Of a stretch of DNA of 7,831 bases, positions 1 through 5,717 are shown piece by piece (positions within the stretch are counted from its first letter, which is position 1; every line of letters starts with the position of its first letter). The translations under genes were made by a program, and so were the position numbers. The stretch lies in contig JANWHI010000157.1 of assembly GCA_025450495.1 (NCBI GenBank), positions 1 through 7,831 of the forward strand, written 5' to 3'. A model generated the notes under the pieces. That model did not search any database. It was not told where the DNA came from and saw only the letters and a list, made by a program, of their open reading frames with translations. Source of the DNA: Candidatus Dormiibacter sp. Its GTDB lineage: Bacteria; Chloroflexota; Dormibacteria; UBA8260.

Positions 1-2
1 CG

Positions 3-227
3 CAGGCTCCGCGTCCGGCGCCACCTGTGGTTGTCGAGATCATCCATGTCGCCGGCGCGCCGGTCGGTGGAGCGGGTCCACAGCTCGCTCGCCCCCGCTA
101 TGCGCCCATCGCCACCGCGACGCGCAATGCACCATCGGCCGGCTCAGCTTCGGCGCCCACGTCCGTGCCACCCCCTCCTCCCCCGCCACCGCCGGTCTGT
201 CACTCCACGCCATCCCACCCGTGTTGA
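3..227 (+). CDS. C-terminal end of a proline-rich protein of unknown function (5' partial)
   Basis: The frame is open from the window edge to the TGA at 225-227, giving about 74 residues. It begins with a short hydrophobic stretch (VVVEIIHVAGAP), continues as an Ala/Pro/Ser/Thr-rich segment, has a run of nine prolines, and ends in a short tail with two cysteines (CHSTPSHPC). That composition resembles an extracytoplasmic linker and tail rather than a folded domain. Its stop overlaps the GTG start of apbE by 7 bp, so it would be translationally coupled to the redox operon. I see none of the features of an FMN-binding domain, including the flavinylation motif, so it is probably not the ApbE substrate domain itself, although it could be the tail of a larger protein. 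I do not recognise the family. Another plus-strand frame is also open here but is Arg-rich and looks like a shadow, so the reading frame is only moderately certain. Confidence 0.45.
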   Translation, partial: QAPRPAPPVVVEIIHVAGAPVGGAGPQLARPRYAPIATATRNAPSAGSASAPTSVPPPPPPPPPVCHSTPSHPC

Positions 228-1129
228 GCAGAGCGAGCTTCCCCAGCATGGGAAGCTCGACGACGGTGGCCGTGGTGGAGGGTGGCGCGCTGGGCCCTGC
301 GGTAGCGGTGACGACCGCCCTGCTCGGGGCGATGGAGGCGGCCTGCAGCCGCTTCATCCCGACATCCGAGCTGTCGCTCCTCAACGACTCCGCGGGGTCG
401 GGGGCGCGGGTGGTCTCGCCGATCTTGAGCGACGCCATTGGCGCTGCGCTCGACGCCGCCGCGGCCACCAGCGGCCTGGTCGACCCCACCATGGGACGCC
501 TCATCGAGCGACTCGGCTACACCGTGACGTTTGCCGACCTTCCGTTCGACGGGCCACCGATCGCTGTCGAACGGCGTGAGCCTGCAGGGTGGCGGACCGT
601 GGTGTTCGACCCGGCGTCGCGAACGGTGCGCATCCCCGCCGGCGTCGCCCTCGACCTCGGCGCCATCGGCAAGGCCTGGGCAGCCGATCGCTGCGCTGCA
701 GCGGCGGCACGTCGCACGGGCTGCGGCGTCCTCGTCGCGTGTGGAGGCGACGTGGCGGTGGCCGGCCCACCGCCAGCCGAGGGCTGGTGCGTCCGCGTCG
801 CCGAACGTCCTGCTGAGCAACCGTGGCAGGACGTGCTGGCCTTCGACGGCGGCGTCGCCACCTCCGGCACCGGGTCACGGAGGTGGCGACGCGGCCAGCG
901 CGTCCTGCATCACATCCTCGATCCCGCAACCGGGCTTCCGGCGGAAACGCCGTGGCGCACTGTCACGGTCGCCGCAGCCAGTTGCGCGGAGGCCAATGCG
1001 GCCGCCACCGCCTCCATCATCCTCGGCGACTCGGCGCTGGGATGGCTCGACGGCCTCGACCTGCCGGCGCGGCTCGTGGACTCCGCGGGGCGCACTGTGA
1101 TGGTCGGTGGATGGCCGGCAGCATCGTGA
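221..1129 (+). CDS. apbE: FAD:protein FMN transferase (ApbE family)
   Basis: This enzyme transfers FMN from FAD onto a Ser/Thr of a target protein, making a covalently flavinylated redox protein. The 302-residue product shows the family blocks in order: a SRF..SELSLLN segment (43-55), VDPTMGR (87-93), LDLGAIGKAWAADRCA (144-159, flavin/Mg region), ACGGDVAVAG (173-182), ATSGTGSRRW (213-222), HHILDPATGLPA (230-241) and SCAEANAAATASIILG (254-269). The last block has Asn where many members have the metal-binding Asp; an Asn there seems common in actinobacterial-type ApbE. The GTG at 221 is chosen because FPSMGSSTT matches the family's usual F-x-x-MG-T start, so the ATG at 248 would cut into it, and no earlier start exists in frame. 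There is no signal peptide, so the enzyme looks cytoplasmic, which is odd if its target is extracytoplasmic. It overlaps the upstream stop by 7 bp and the next gene by about 4 bp. Confidence 0.93.
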   Translation: MLSRASFPSMGSSTTVAVVEGGALGPAVAVTTALLGAMEAACSRFIPTSELSLLNDSAGSGARVVSPILSDAIGAALDAAAATSGLVDPTMGRLIERLGYTVTFADLPFDGPPIAVERREPAGWRTVVFDPASRTVRIPAGVALDLGAIGKAWAADRCAAAAARRTGCGVLVACGGDVAVAGPPPAEGWCVRVAERPAEQPWQDVLAFDGGVATSGTGSRRWRRGQRVLHHILDPATGLPAETPWRTVTVAAASCAEANAAATASIILGDSALGWLDGLDLPARLVDSAGRTVMVGGWPAAS

Positions 1130-2139
1130 CCGGCATGAGGGTCGCAACCGCGCCGGTGACGCCGAGTCCGCTGTGGTTCACGACCCGTGGCGCCGGCGTC
1201 ATGACACTCGTGATCCTCACCGCGGTGGTGGTTCTGGGAATCGCGACCTCCCTGCGCTGGGAGGGACGGATCGCACCTCGGTTCGTCACCGCCGCGGTGC
1301 ATCGCAACCTTGGCCTCTTCGCCGTCGTCCTGCTCGGGGTCCACATCGCGACGTCGGTGCTGGACCCGTTCGCTGGGATCCGGTGGACCGACGCGGTGGT
1401 GCCGTTTGCAGGCGCGTACCGGACGGTCTGGCTGGGCCTGGGCGTGCTCGCTGCGGAGGCTCTCGTCGCAGTGGCGGTGACCAGCGTGGCGCGCCGCCGG
1501 CTCGGACCCCGGACGTGGCGCCTGGTGCACTGGATCGCGTACGCCTCGTGGCCACTCGCGGTCGTCCACGGCCTCGGGACCGGCTCGGACGCGCGGCAGC
1601 CATGGCTCGTCGGGCTCACCACGGCCTGCGTGGCGGCCGTCGTTCTCGCGCTGGGGCGCCGGCTCCTTGCGGGCACGTGGCGGTCGGCGCCGATTCGAGT
1701 CGCCGCCGTGCTCGTGGCTGGGCTTGCGCTGACCGCGACCTGGTCCTGGGCGCTGCGGGGGCCCTTCCAGCCCGGGTGGGCGGCGGTCGCCGGCACGCCC
1801 GTCACCGCGACCGCGGTCGGCTCGCCGGGGCTATCGGCCGGAGCTCGAGCGGGCATTGCCGACGCCCTCGTTGGCACCATGGCGCAGACGCCCGCCGGCG
1901 CGGAGATCGCGTTCCGCGATGTCGTCGATCCGTCCCTGACTCTCTCGGTCGTGCCCCCGGGGCCGACCGAGACGCTGCCGGTGCTGACTGTCTCGCGGAA
2001 CGGGACACGGCTCTGCACCTCACCGGTGCGGGCCGTCACCACTATGTACGCCGAGTGCGGCAGCACGCGCCTTGTCATCCAGCTGTTCGGCGATGCGACT
2101 CACCTCACTGGTCGATTGATCACCTCGGGGCCCCTGTAG
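1126..2139 (+). CDS. Ferric reductase-like membrane cytochrome b with C-terminal extracytoplasmic domain
   Basis: A 337-residue polytopic membrane protein that probably carries electrons across the membrane through two haems b. Hydrophobic segments lie at about 24-42, 56-79, 100-121, 134-151, 160-176 and 190-209. Two of them hold histidine pairs, His59/His73 (14 apart) and His135/His148 (13 apart), the four-ligand pattern of the ferric reductase-like and NADPH oxidase-type cytochrome domain. After the last helix comes a soluble domain of about 125 residues with Cys297 and Cys311, which could form a disulfide; I do not recognise that domain. No flavin or NAD(P)H-binding domain is attached, so it must get electrons from a partner, and the NuoF-like protein and ferredoxin encoded next are the obvious candidates. 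The GTG at 1126 gives a 4-bp GTGA overlap with the apbE stop; ATG 1111 and ATG 1135 are alternatives, and none has a convincing Shine-Dalgarno. The TAG stop directly abuts the next ATG. Confidence 0.85.
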   Translation: MTGMRVATAPVTPSPLWFTTRGAGVMTLVILTAVVVLGIATSLRWEGRIAPRFVTAAVHRNLGLFAVVLLGVHIATSVLDPFAGIRWTDAVVPFAGAYRTVWLGLGVLAAEALVAVAVTSVARRRLGPRTWRLVHWIAYASWPLAVVHGLGTGSDARQPWLVGLTTACVAAVVLALGRRLLAGTWRSAPIRVAAVLVAGLALTATWSWALRGPFQPGWAAVAGTPVTATAVGSPGLSAGARAGIADALVGTMAQTPAGAEIAFRDVVDPSLTLSVVPPGPTETLPVLTVSRNGTRLCTSPVRAVTTMYAECGSTRLVIQLFGDATHLTGRLITSGPL

Positions 2140-3441
2140 ATGTCCGCGCTGCTGGAAACGGCACCGGCGCGGCCGAGTTGTCAACCGCAGCCGGCCCGGG
2201 CAGCACGCCTGCTGGCGGGGCCGCGTGTGCTTGACGGGCCGGAGGACTGGGGGTCGCACCGTGAACGCCTCGGGCGGCGGCCGGTCGGAGGTCCCTGGCT
2301 TCTCGAGGTCATCGACCGCAGTGGCCTGAGAGGCCGGGGTGGCGCGTGGTTCCCGACGGGCCGCAAGTGGCGGAGCGTCGCTGCCGCGTCGGCTCGTCGA
2401 CCTGGTGCGGTCATCGTCAACGCGTCCGAGGGCGAGCCACTGTCCGCGAAGGACAGGACCCTGCTCCAGAGCCGCCCCCACCTGGTGCTCGACGGGGCGA
2501 TGATCGCGGCCGAGGCGGTGGGCGCCGACCTGGTGCTGATCTACGTGTCGCGACCGTCGCGGGCGGCCGCGCGCATCCTGCGCCAGGCATTGAAGCAGCG
2601 TCGTCGGGCCCACCAGAGCGGTCCCGCCGTGCAGTTGGTTCAGACCGCCCATCGTTATGTCGCGGGCGAGTCATCCTCTGTGGTCCGCCGCGCGGGCGGC
2701 GGCGTCGCCAAGCCTGTGCCCGGGCCTCCGCACCCGTCCGAGTGGGGGCTCGATGGTCGTCCCACGCTGGTGCAGAACGTCGAGACTCTGGCCCATGTTG
2801 CGCTCATCGCCCGACGTGGCGACCAGTGGTTCAGGGATCGAGGGGTCGCCGATGCACCGGGAACCATGCTTCTTACAGTGAGCGGGGACGTGTACGCCCC
2901 GGGTGTGTACGAGGTGGACGTTGGCACACCGCTCACCGCCGCGCTTGCCCTCGCGGGCGGCCCCACGATTCCCGTGTCCGGCGTGCTCATCGGCGGGTAT
3001 TTCGGTTCCTGGCTCGCCGGAGGGCAAGCCGCAGACACTGCGCTGACGCCGGGGCAGGTCACCCTCGGCTGCGGGGTTGTCGGGGTCGTGGGCGTGGATG
3101 TCTGCCCCCTGCGCGAGGCGGCGGGGATCGTGTCGTTCCTGGCCGCGGAGAGCGCAGGCCAGTGCGGCCCGTGCGTGTACGGCCTGCGCGCCATCGCAGA
3201 CGCGATGAACCGCCTGGCAGCGGGTGACGCGGATCGTGGAGACCTCATCCGCCTCGAGCGCTGGACTGCGATGGTCGAGGGGCGGGGCGGCTGCCGGCAC
3301 CCCGACGGGGCGGTCCACCACGTCCGATCGGCGCTCTCGGCGTTCAGCGCCGACGTGGATCGGCACATCGCGGGCTCACCCTGCCCGGTGCCGGGCCGGT
3401 TGGCCCTGGCCACGCCGCACCGCCGGCGAGGATGGCGGTGA
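2140..3441 (+). CDS. NuoF-like NADH dehydrogenase subunit (FMN, SLBB and FeS-binding)
   Basis: A 433-residue soluble protein close to the full length of the NuoF (complex I 51 kDa) family, expected to oxidise NADH with bound FMN and pass electrons to an iron-sulfur cluster. Visible blocks are GLRGRGGAWFPTGRKW (62-77, FMN/NADH site), VNASEGEP (93-100) with AKDR (103-106), YVAGESSS (173-180), LVQNVETLAHV (210-220), an SLBB segment (about 241-275), and a FeS region with QCGPC (341-345) and a distal GGCRHPDG (383-390). Classical NuoF has a first cluster cysteine three residues before Cys342; here that position is Ala339. Cys322 in a VCPLRE motif could replace it, which is inference. No other complex I subunit is nearby, so this is a stand-alone NuoF-type module rather than part of a nuo operon. 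The ATG follows the cytochrome's stop with no gap, and the 3' end overlaps the ferredoxin start by 4 bp. Confidence 0.92.
   Translation: MSALLETAPARPSCQPQPARAARLLAGPRVLDGPEDWGSHRERLGRRPVGGPWLLEVIDRSGLRGRGGAWFPTGRKWRSVAAASARRPGAVIVNASEGEPLSAKDRTLLQSRPHLVLDGAMIAAEAVGADLVLIYVSRPSRAAARILRQALKQRRRAHQSGPAVQLVQTAHRYVAGESSSVVRRAGGGVAKPVPGPPHPSEWGLDGRPTLVQNVETLAHVALIARRGDQWFRDRGVADAPGTMLLTVSGDVYAPGVYEVDVGTPLTAALALAGGPTIPVSGVLIGGYFGSWLAGGQAADTALTPGQVTLGCGVVGVVGVDVCPLREAAGIVSFLAAESAGQCGPCVYGLRAIADAMNRLAAGDADRGDLIRLERWTAMVEGRGGCRHPDGAVHHVRSALSAFSADVDRHIAGSPCPVPGRLALATPHRRRGWR
3428..3431 (+). promoter_or_regulatory. Ribosome binding site deciding the ferredoxin start
   Basis: GAGG sits 6 nt before the GTG at 3438, normal Shine-Dalgarno spacing. 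The in-frame ATG at 3432 directly abuts this GAGG, leaving no room for ribosome placement. The GTG also gives a GTGA overlap with the NuoF-like stop, the usual sign of translational coupling. Confidence 0.5.
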
Positions 3442-3674
3442 GCGAACCTCCCGCACCTGAGGCACCGCACCTGCGACTCAACCCCACGCGTTGCGACGGC
3501 GCGGGGTACTGCGCAGAGCTGGTTCCCGAGCTGATCTGTCTCGATGACTGGGGATACCCTGTCATCGATGGACGCCCGATCCATGAGGACCGCCTCCGTC
3601 ACCTCGCGGCCCGCGCCGTCCAACAGTGTCCGCGCGTGGCGCTGCAGCTGACCACGGGTTCGTCCCGCAGGTAA
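3438..3674 (+). CDS. Single-cluster ferredoxin (probably [3Fe-4S])
   Basis: A 78-residue small electron carrier. Cysteines lie at 19 and 25 (CDGAGYC) and at 64 followed by Pro (QQCPR). The position where a fourth ligand would stand in [4Fe-4S] relatives is Ala22, so a [3Fe-4S] cluster is the likelier state. The layout, one N-terminal motif and a distal Cys-Pro about 39 residues later, matches the short ferredoxins of high-GC Gram-positive bacteria that serve P450s and oxidoreductases. Its position directly after the NuoF-like gene suggests it takes electrons from that protein and hands them to the membrane cytochrome. The GTG at 3438 is preferred over the ATG at 3432 because of ribosome-site spacing. 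It is the last gene of the plus-strand operon; no clear terminator with a T-run follows. Confidence 0.88.
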   Translation: MSEPPAPEAPHLRLNPTRCDGAGYCAELVPELICLDDWGYPVIDGRPIHEDRLRHLAARAVQQCPRVALQLTTGSSRR

Positions 3675-3677
3675 GCC

Positions 3678-3914
3678 TCAGTCCCCAGGGTGACCCGGCG
3701 TGGCGGACGCCGAGGGGTCCGGCCGCTCCGACGGGGCGCTGCTTCCGTCCGGGCGCTCGGTGGGCTCGCCGCTCCACCTGCCGCCCGCCGTTTCAGTCGG
3801 ATGCGGGCTGCTGCCAGGCTGGGCAGGCGCCGTCCCTTCCTCGGAGCCGCCGGGGCTCGGCCTGCCACCCAGGTACGCGGCCCGTTCGGACGCCAACTGG
3901 TGCTCATCCTCGTT
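3678..3914 (-). pseudogene. In-frame continuation of the DUF5667 gene after a TAG (Pro/Ser/Gly-rich tail)
   Basis: Directly after the TAG at 3915-3917 the same frame stays open for 78 codons and ends at a TGA (3678-3680), only 3 bp from the convergent ferredoxin stop. It starts with a charged, helix-like stretch (NEDEHQLASERAAYLGG) and becomes a Pro/Ser/Gly/Glu-rich tail. By my count about 66 of 78 third positions are G or C, a strong coding-type bias. This looks like the original C-terminus of the upstream protein, separated by one stop codon: a nonsense mutation (for example TGG or CAG to TAG), a sequencing error, or readthrough. No good start codon with a ribosome site is visible, so a separate gene is unlikely. 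Confidence 0.55.
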
Positions 3915-4403
3915 CTACTGCCCCCACAGGGGCGACGAATGATCAGGGGGCAGGTCGCGCTGCGCCGCGTCGAGCTCGGCCGCAGCCTCTGCGAGGCTGG
4001 CGGCCGGCGCGATCCCATGGCGCGCGTCGGCCAGGCTCTGGGCGGCGAAATCGAGGTGCAACGCGGCCAGGTTCGCCCCTGGCAGAGCGAGCTGAACGCC
4101 CTGCCGCGCGGTGCGGACGCCGTGCAGCGGCGACCCCGCCGGTGCGTTCCATCCGGATGTTGCCACCACGGCGGCAGCCGCCACCGCGACGGCGAGCGCC
4201 CCCGCTACCCGCCAGGCGCGATGGCGGCCCCGGAATGCGAGGCTGAGATGTGTCAGTGCGGGGTGTCCCGGACGGTTACCCGCGGCCACAGCCTGCATCA
4301 GCGCGGCCCGGGCGCGCTCTCGCGCCCCGGCATCGGCCGGCCGCAGACTGTCCTCGCGCCATGCCGCCAGGTGCTGGTCGAGCTCGTCGTCAGGAGTGGT
4401 CAC
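3915..4403 (-). CDS. DUF5667 single-pass membrane protein, probable partner of the ECF sigma factor
   Basis: A 162-residue protein with an N-terminal cytoplasmic part (1-63, charged, Ala/Arg-rich), one membrane helix (about 64-83, WRVAGALAVAVAAAAVVATS) and an outer helical part. The segment SPLHGVRTARQGVQLAL (91-107) followed by a helix with HLDFAAQSLADA is the hallmark of DUF5667, in which a SPLYPVK-like motif follows the membrane helix. The GTG start overlaps the sigma factor stop in a GTGA arrangement, so the two are translationally coupled. Position and topology suggest an anti-sigma or sigma-regulating role; I see no zinc-finger anti-sigma motif (HxxxCxxC), so the mechanism is unknown. 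The gene ends at a TAG (3915-3917), but the frame continues with coding-like sequence to 3678, so this may be a truncated form of a 241-residue protein. Confidence 0.85.
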   Translation of the reverse strand: MTTPDDELDQHLAAWREDSLRPADAGARERARAALMQAVAAGNRPGHPALTHLSLAFRGRHRAWRVAGALAVAVAAAAVVATSGWNAPAGSPLHGVRTARQGVQLALPGANLAALHLDFAAQSLADARHGIAPAASLAEAAAELDAAQRDLPPDHSSPLWGQ

Positions 4404-5035
4404 GTGGGTGTCCTCGCGAGGATCCGCCGCAGGGACGCAAGCGCCCGGTGCTGCAGCGACTTGACCGCTCCCACGCTGCGTCGCGTGGACGCGGCCACCT
4501 CCTCCAGGGAGAGGTCGAGCACGAAGCGCTGGACGAGGATGTCGCGCTGTTCCTCGGTCAGGTGCGCCATGGCGCGGCGCAACTCGCCCGCCTGGATTCG
4601 CATCTCGGCGGAGGCGACGGGGTCGTGCGCGTCCACCACGCCCAGCTCCAGCGGTCGCCGCTCCCGCCCGCGCCGCCGGAGGCGGTCGACGACCTTGTGA
4701 CGGCAGATGTGCAGCAACCACGCCTGGACCACCGGCTCGTGGTCGTCGCGAAGATTGCGCAGCGACCCCACCGCCGCGACGAAGGTCTCCTGGGTCACGT
4801 CCTGGGCGTCCTCCCATGCGCCGAGCCGAGCCAATGCGTAGGCGTGGACGTCGGAATGGAATCGCGTGAAGAGCACATTCCACCCGCGCGAATCGCCGCG
4901 CCTCGCCGCCGCTACCGCCTCAGCGATGCGGTTGGATTCTTGAAGGATCGGCCCGCCCCCACCGGTAACATCACCTGAAGGTCGCTCGGCGTCGTCGCGT
5001 GGATACGGCCGGTCAACCGCCATGCGCGGCGGCAT
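4400..5035 (-). CDS. ECF-type RNA polymerase sigma factor (sigma-70 family)
   Basis: A 211-residue alternative sigma factor with only regions 2 and 4, typical of the extracytoplasmic function group. Region 2 covers about 50-122, with the region 2.2 core DAQDVTQETFVAAV (76-89) and region 2.4 WLLHICRHKVVDRLRRRGR (106-124) for -10 recognition. Region 4 covers about 152-205, with LTEEQRDILVQRFVLDLSL (159-177) leading into the helix-turn-helix EEVAASTRRSVGAVKSLQHR (178-197). There is no C-terminal extension. The first 30 residues are low in conserved features, so the start is uncertain: ATG 5035 is used, ATG 5023 is also possible, and neither has a strong Shine-Dalgarno. The gene lies 94 bp after the two-TM protein and overlaps the DUF5667 gene by 4 bp, forming a sigma/regulator pair. 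The target regulon is not visible. Confidence 0.93.
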   Translation of the reverse strand: MPPRMAVDRPYPRDDAERPSGDVTGGGGPILQESNRIAEAVAAARRGDSRGWNVLFTRFHSDVHAYALARLGAWEDAQDVTQETFVAAVGSLRNLRDDHEPVVQAWLLHICRHKVVDRLRRRGRERRPLELGVVDAHDPVASAEMRIQAGELRRAMAHLTEEQRDILVQRFVLDLSLEEVAASTRRSVGAVKSLQHRALASLRRILARTPT

Positions 5036-5129
5036 CGCTCAGCCCGCAGCCGGTTGCCGGCCGGGTGGGCGCGCCGCACCCTTGCAGCACCGCATCCCAT
5101 CCACTGCAGGCGATCAGCACCCTCATCTT

Positions 5130-5420
5130 CTATGCCGCCGGCGACCCGCCGGACCGGTGCCGCAGCCGTTCCATCTCACGCTCCACGTCCGCGTCGGTGA
5201 TCGGCTTGCGGAGGAAGGCGTCCCAGGCGTGGAGCACGAGTCCTACGCTCCACAGACCGAGCACCCATCCGGGCCAGAAGTAGCCCTGGGCCGTCACCGC
5301 CCAGATGGCCACCAACCCCAGGTTGACGACCACGAACGCGGCCATATGGTTGCCGAAATCACGCCGGTCCCGGACCCGCTTCGCGGCCAGGTCGCGTAGC
5401 TCGTGGAATTCTTGGCTCAT
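5130..5420 (-). CDS. Small 2TM domain protein
   Basis: A 96-residue protein of the 2TM domain family (PF13239 type), function unknown. Residues 1-25 are charged (ELRDLAAKRVRDRRDF) and lead into two hydrophobic segments, about 28-47 (MAAFVVVNLGLVAIWAVTAQ) and 50-68 (YFWPGWVLGLWSVGLVLHAW), joined by a very short turn, so both ends should lie in the cytoplasm. The H before the first helix, the VN in it and the FWPGW between the helices are family hallmarks. The tail (ITDADVEREMERLRHR) is a charged helix. In other proteins this domain is found fused to LytTR or histidine-kinase modules, but here it stands alone. ATG 5420 is preferred over GTG 5429 because the GTG lies inside the ribosome site. 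Its stop is TAG. Confidence 0.85.
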   Translation of the reverse strand: MSQEFHELRDLAAKRVRDRRDFGNHMAAFVVVNLGLVAIWAVTAQGYFWPGWVLGLWSVGLVLHAWDAFLRKPITDADVEREMERLRHRSGGSPAA

Positions 5421-5717
5421 CGTCCTCACCTCCGGTGGTGGATCACTGTTCTCACCATGACCTCGCCACGCGGCCGCTACCAGGGTCGGAGGTCACGCCC
5501 GTCAGGCCCTCCGGCATGTGCAGCACGTTGGTGACACAGGAGGAGGGATGCTAAGAGGAGAGCACGCCACCCAGAACGCCTGGCCGCAGTCCGTGTCCGA
5601 CCTCACGAAACGGCAACCAAGCCCAGCGAGAAGATCTCATACCGGGAACCAGCGGCCGTAGGGAATGCGCCGCCCGGCCGACCTTGGGGCCTCGATCGAG
5701 AACGCGGGTGCGGTGCG
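5421..5717. other. Gap of about 297 bp between the lipoprotein and 2TM genes
   Basis: No confident gene is seen. It should contain the end of the lipoprotein transcript and the promoter of the 2TM gene. On the minus strand a TTCTGG/TAGCAT pair with a 17-nt spacer lies near 5550-5578, a weak promoter match. A perfect 10-bp palindrome CTCGATCGAG lies at 5691-5700. Two tiny coding-like frames occur: a plus-strand 37-codon ORF (5548-5661) behind an AGGAGG-type site, and a minus-strand frame ending at 5452 with very GC-rich third positions (possible start ATG 5517). Neither has a recognisable product. Confidence 0.5.
5424..5433 (-). promoter_or_regulatory. Strong Shine-Dalgarno of the 2TM gene
   Basis: On the minus strand GGAGGTGAGG ends 3 nt before the ATG at 5420, with its GGAGG core (5433-5429) 8 nt from that ATG. 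This is the best ribosome site in the window and it excludes the upstream GTG at 5429, which lies inside it. Confidence 0.7.

Noticed and set aside
31..579. Long open plus-strand frame overlapping the start of apbE
   Set aside because: The product is extremely Arg/His-rich with no family features, typical of a shadow frame in GC-rich DNA, and it runs through clear ApbE sequence.
1017..2078. Long minus-strand open frame of about 350 codons opposite the cytochrome
   Set aside because: Low-complexity Ala/Thr/Arg/Ser composition with no domain; the plus strand encodes a clear haem membrane protein here.
2655..3623. Long minus-strand open frame opposite the NuoF-like gene
   Set aside because: No domain features, and it runs across the well-supported NuoF-like and ferredoxin genes.
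3696..3712. Hairpin CGGCGT-GGCGG-ACGCCG after the ferredoxin as a terminator
   Set aside because: The stem is only 6 bp, no T-run follows, and it lies within the coding-like tail of the convergent gene.
4404..4883. Upstream extension of the DUF5667 frame through the sigma factor gene
   Set aside because: The extension is Arg/Gly/Pro-rich and is the shadow of the sigma factor; the GTG at 4403 overlapping the sigma stop is the natural start.
5049..5061. Hairpin GCCGG-TTG-CCGGC before the sigma factor as a terminator or leader element
   Set aside because: It is only a 5-bp stem without a T-run, and such stems are expected by chance at this base composition.
5426..5458. Ten-codon minus-strand ORF (MVRTVIHHRR) ending inside the 2TM ribosome site, as a regulatory leader peptide
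   Set aside because: No ribosome site of its own, no amino-acid run of the attenuator type, and short ORFs like this are common by chance.
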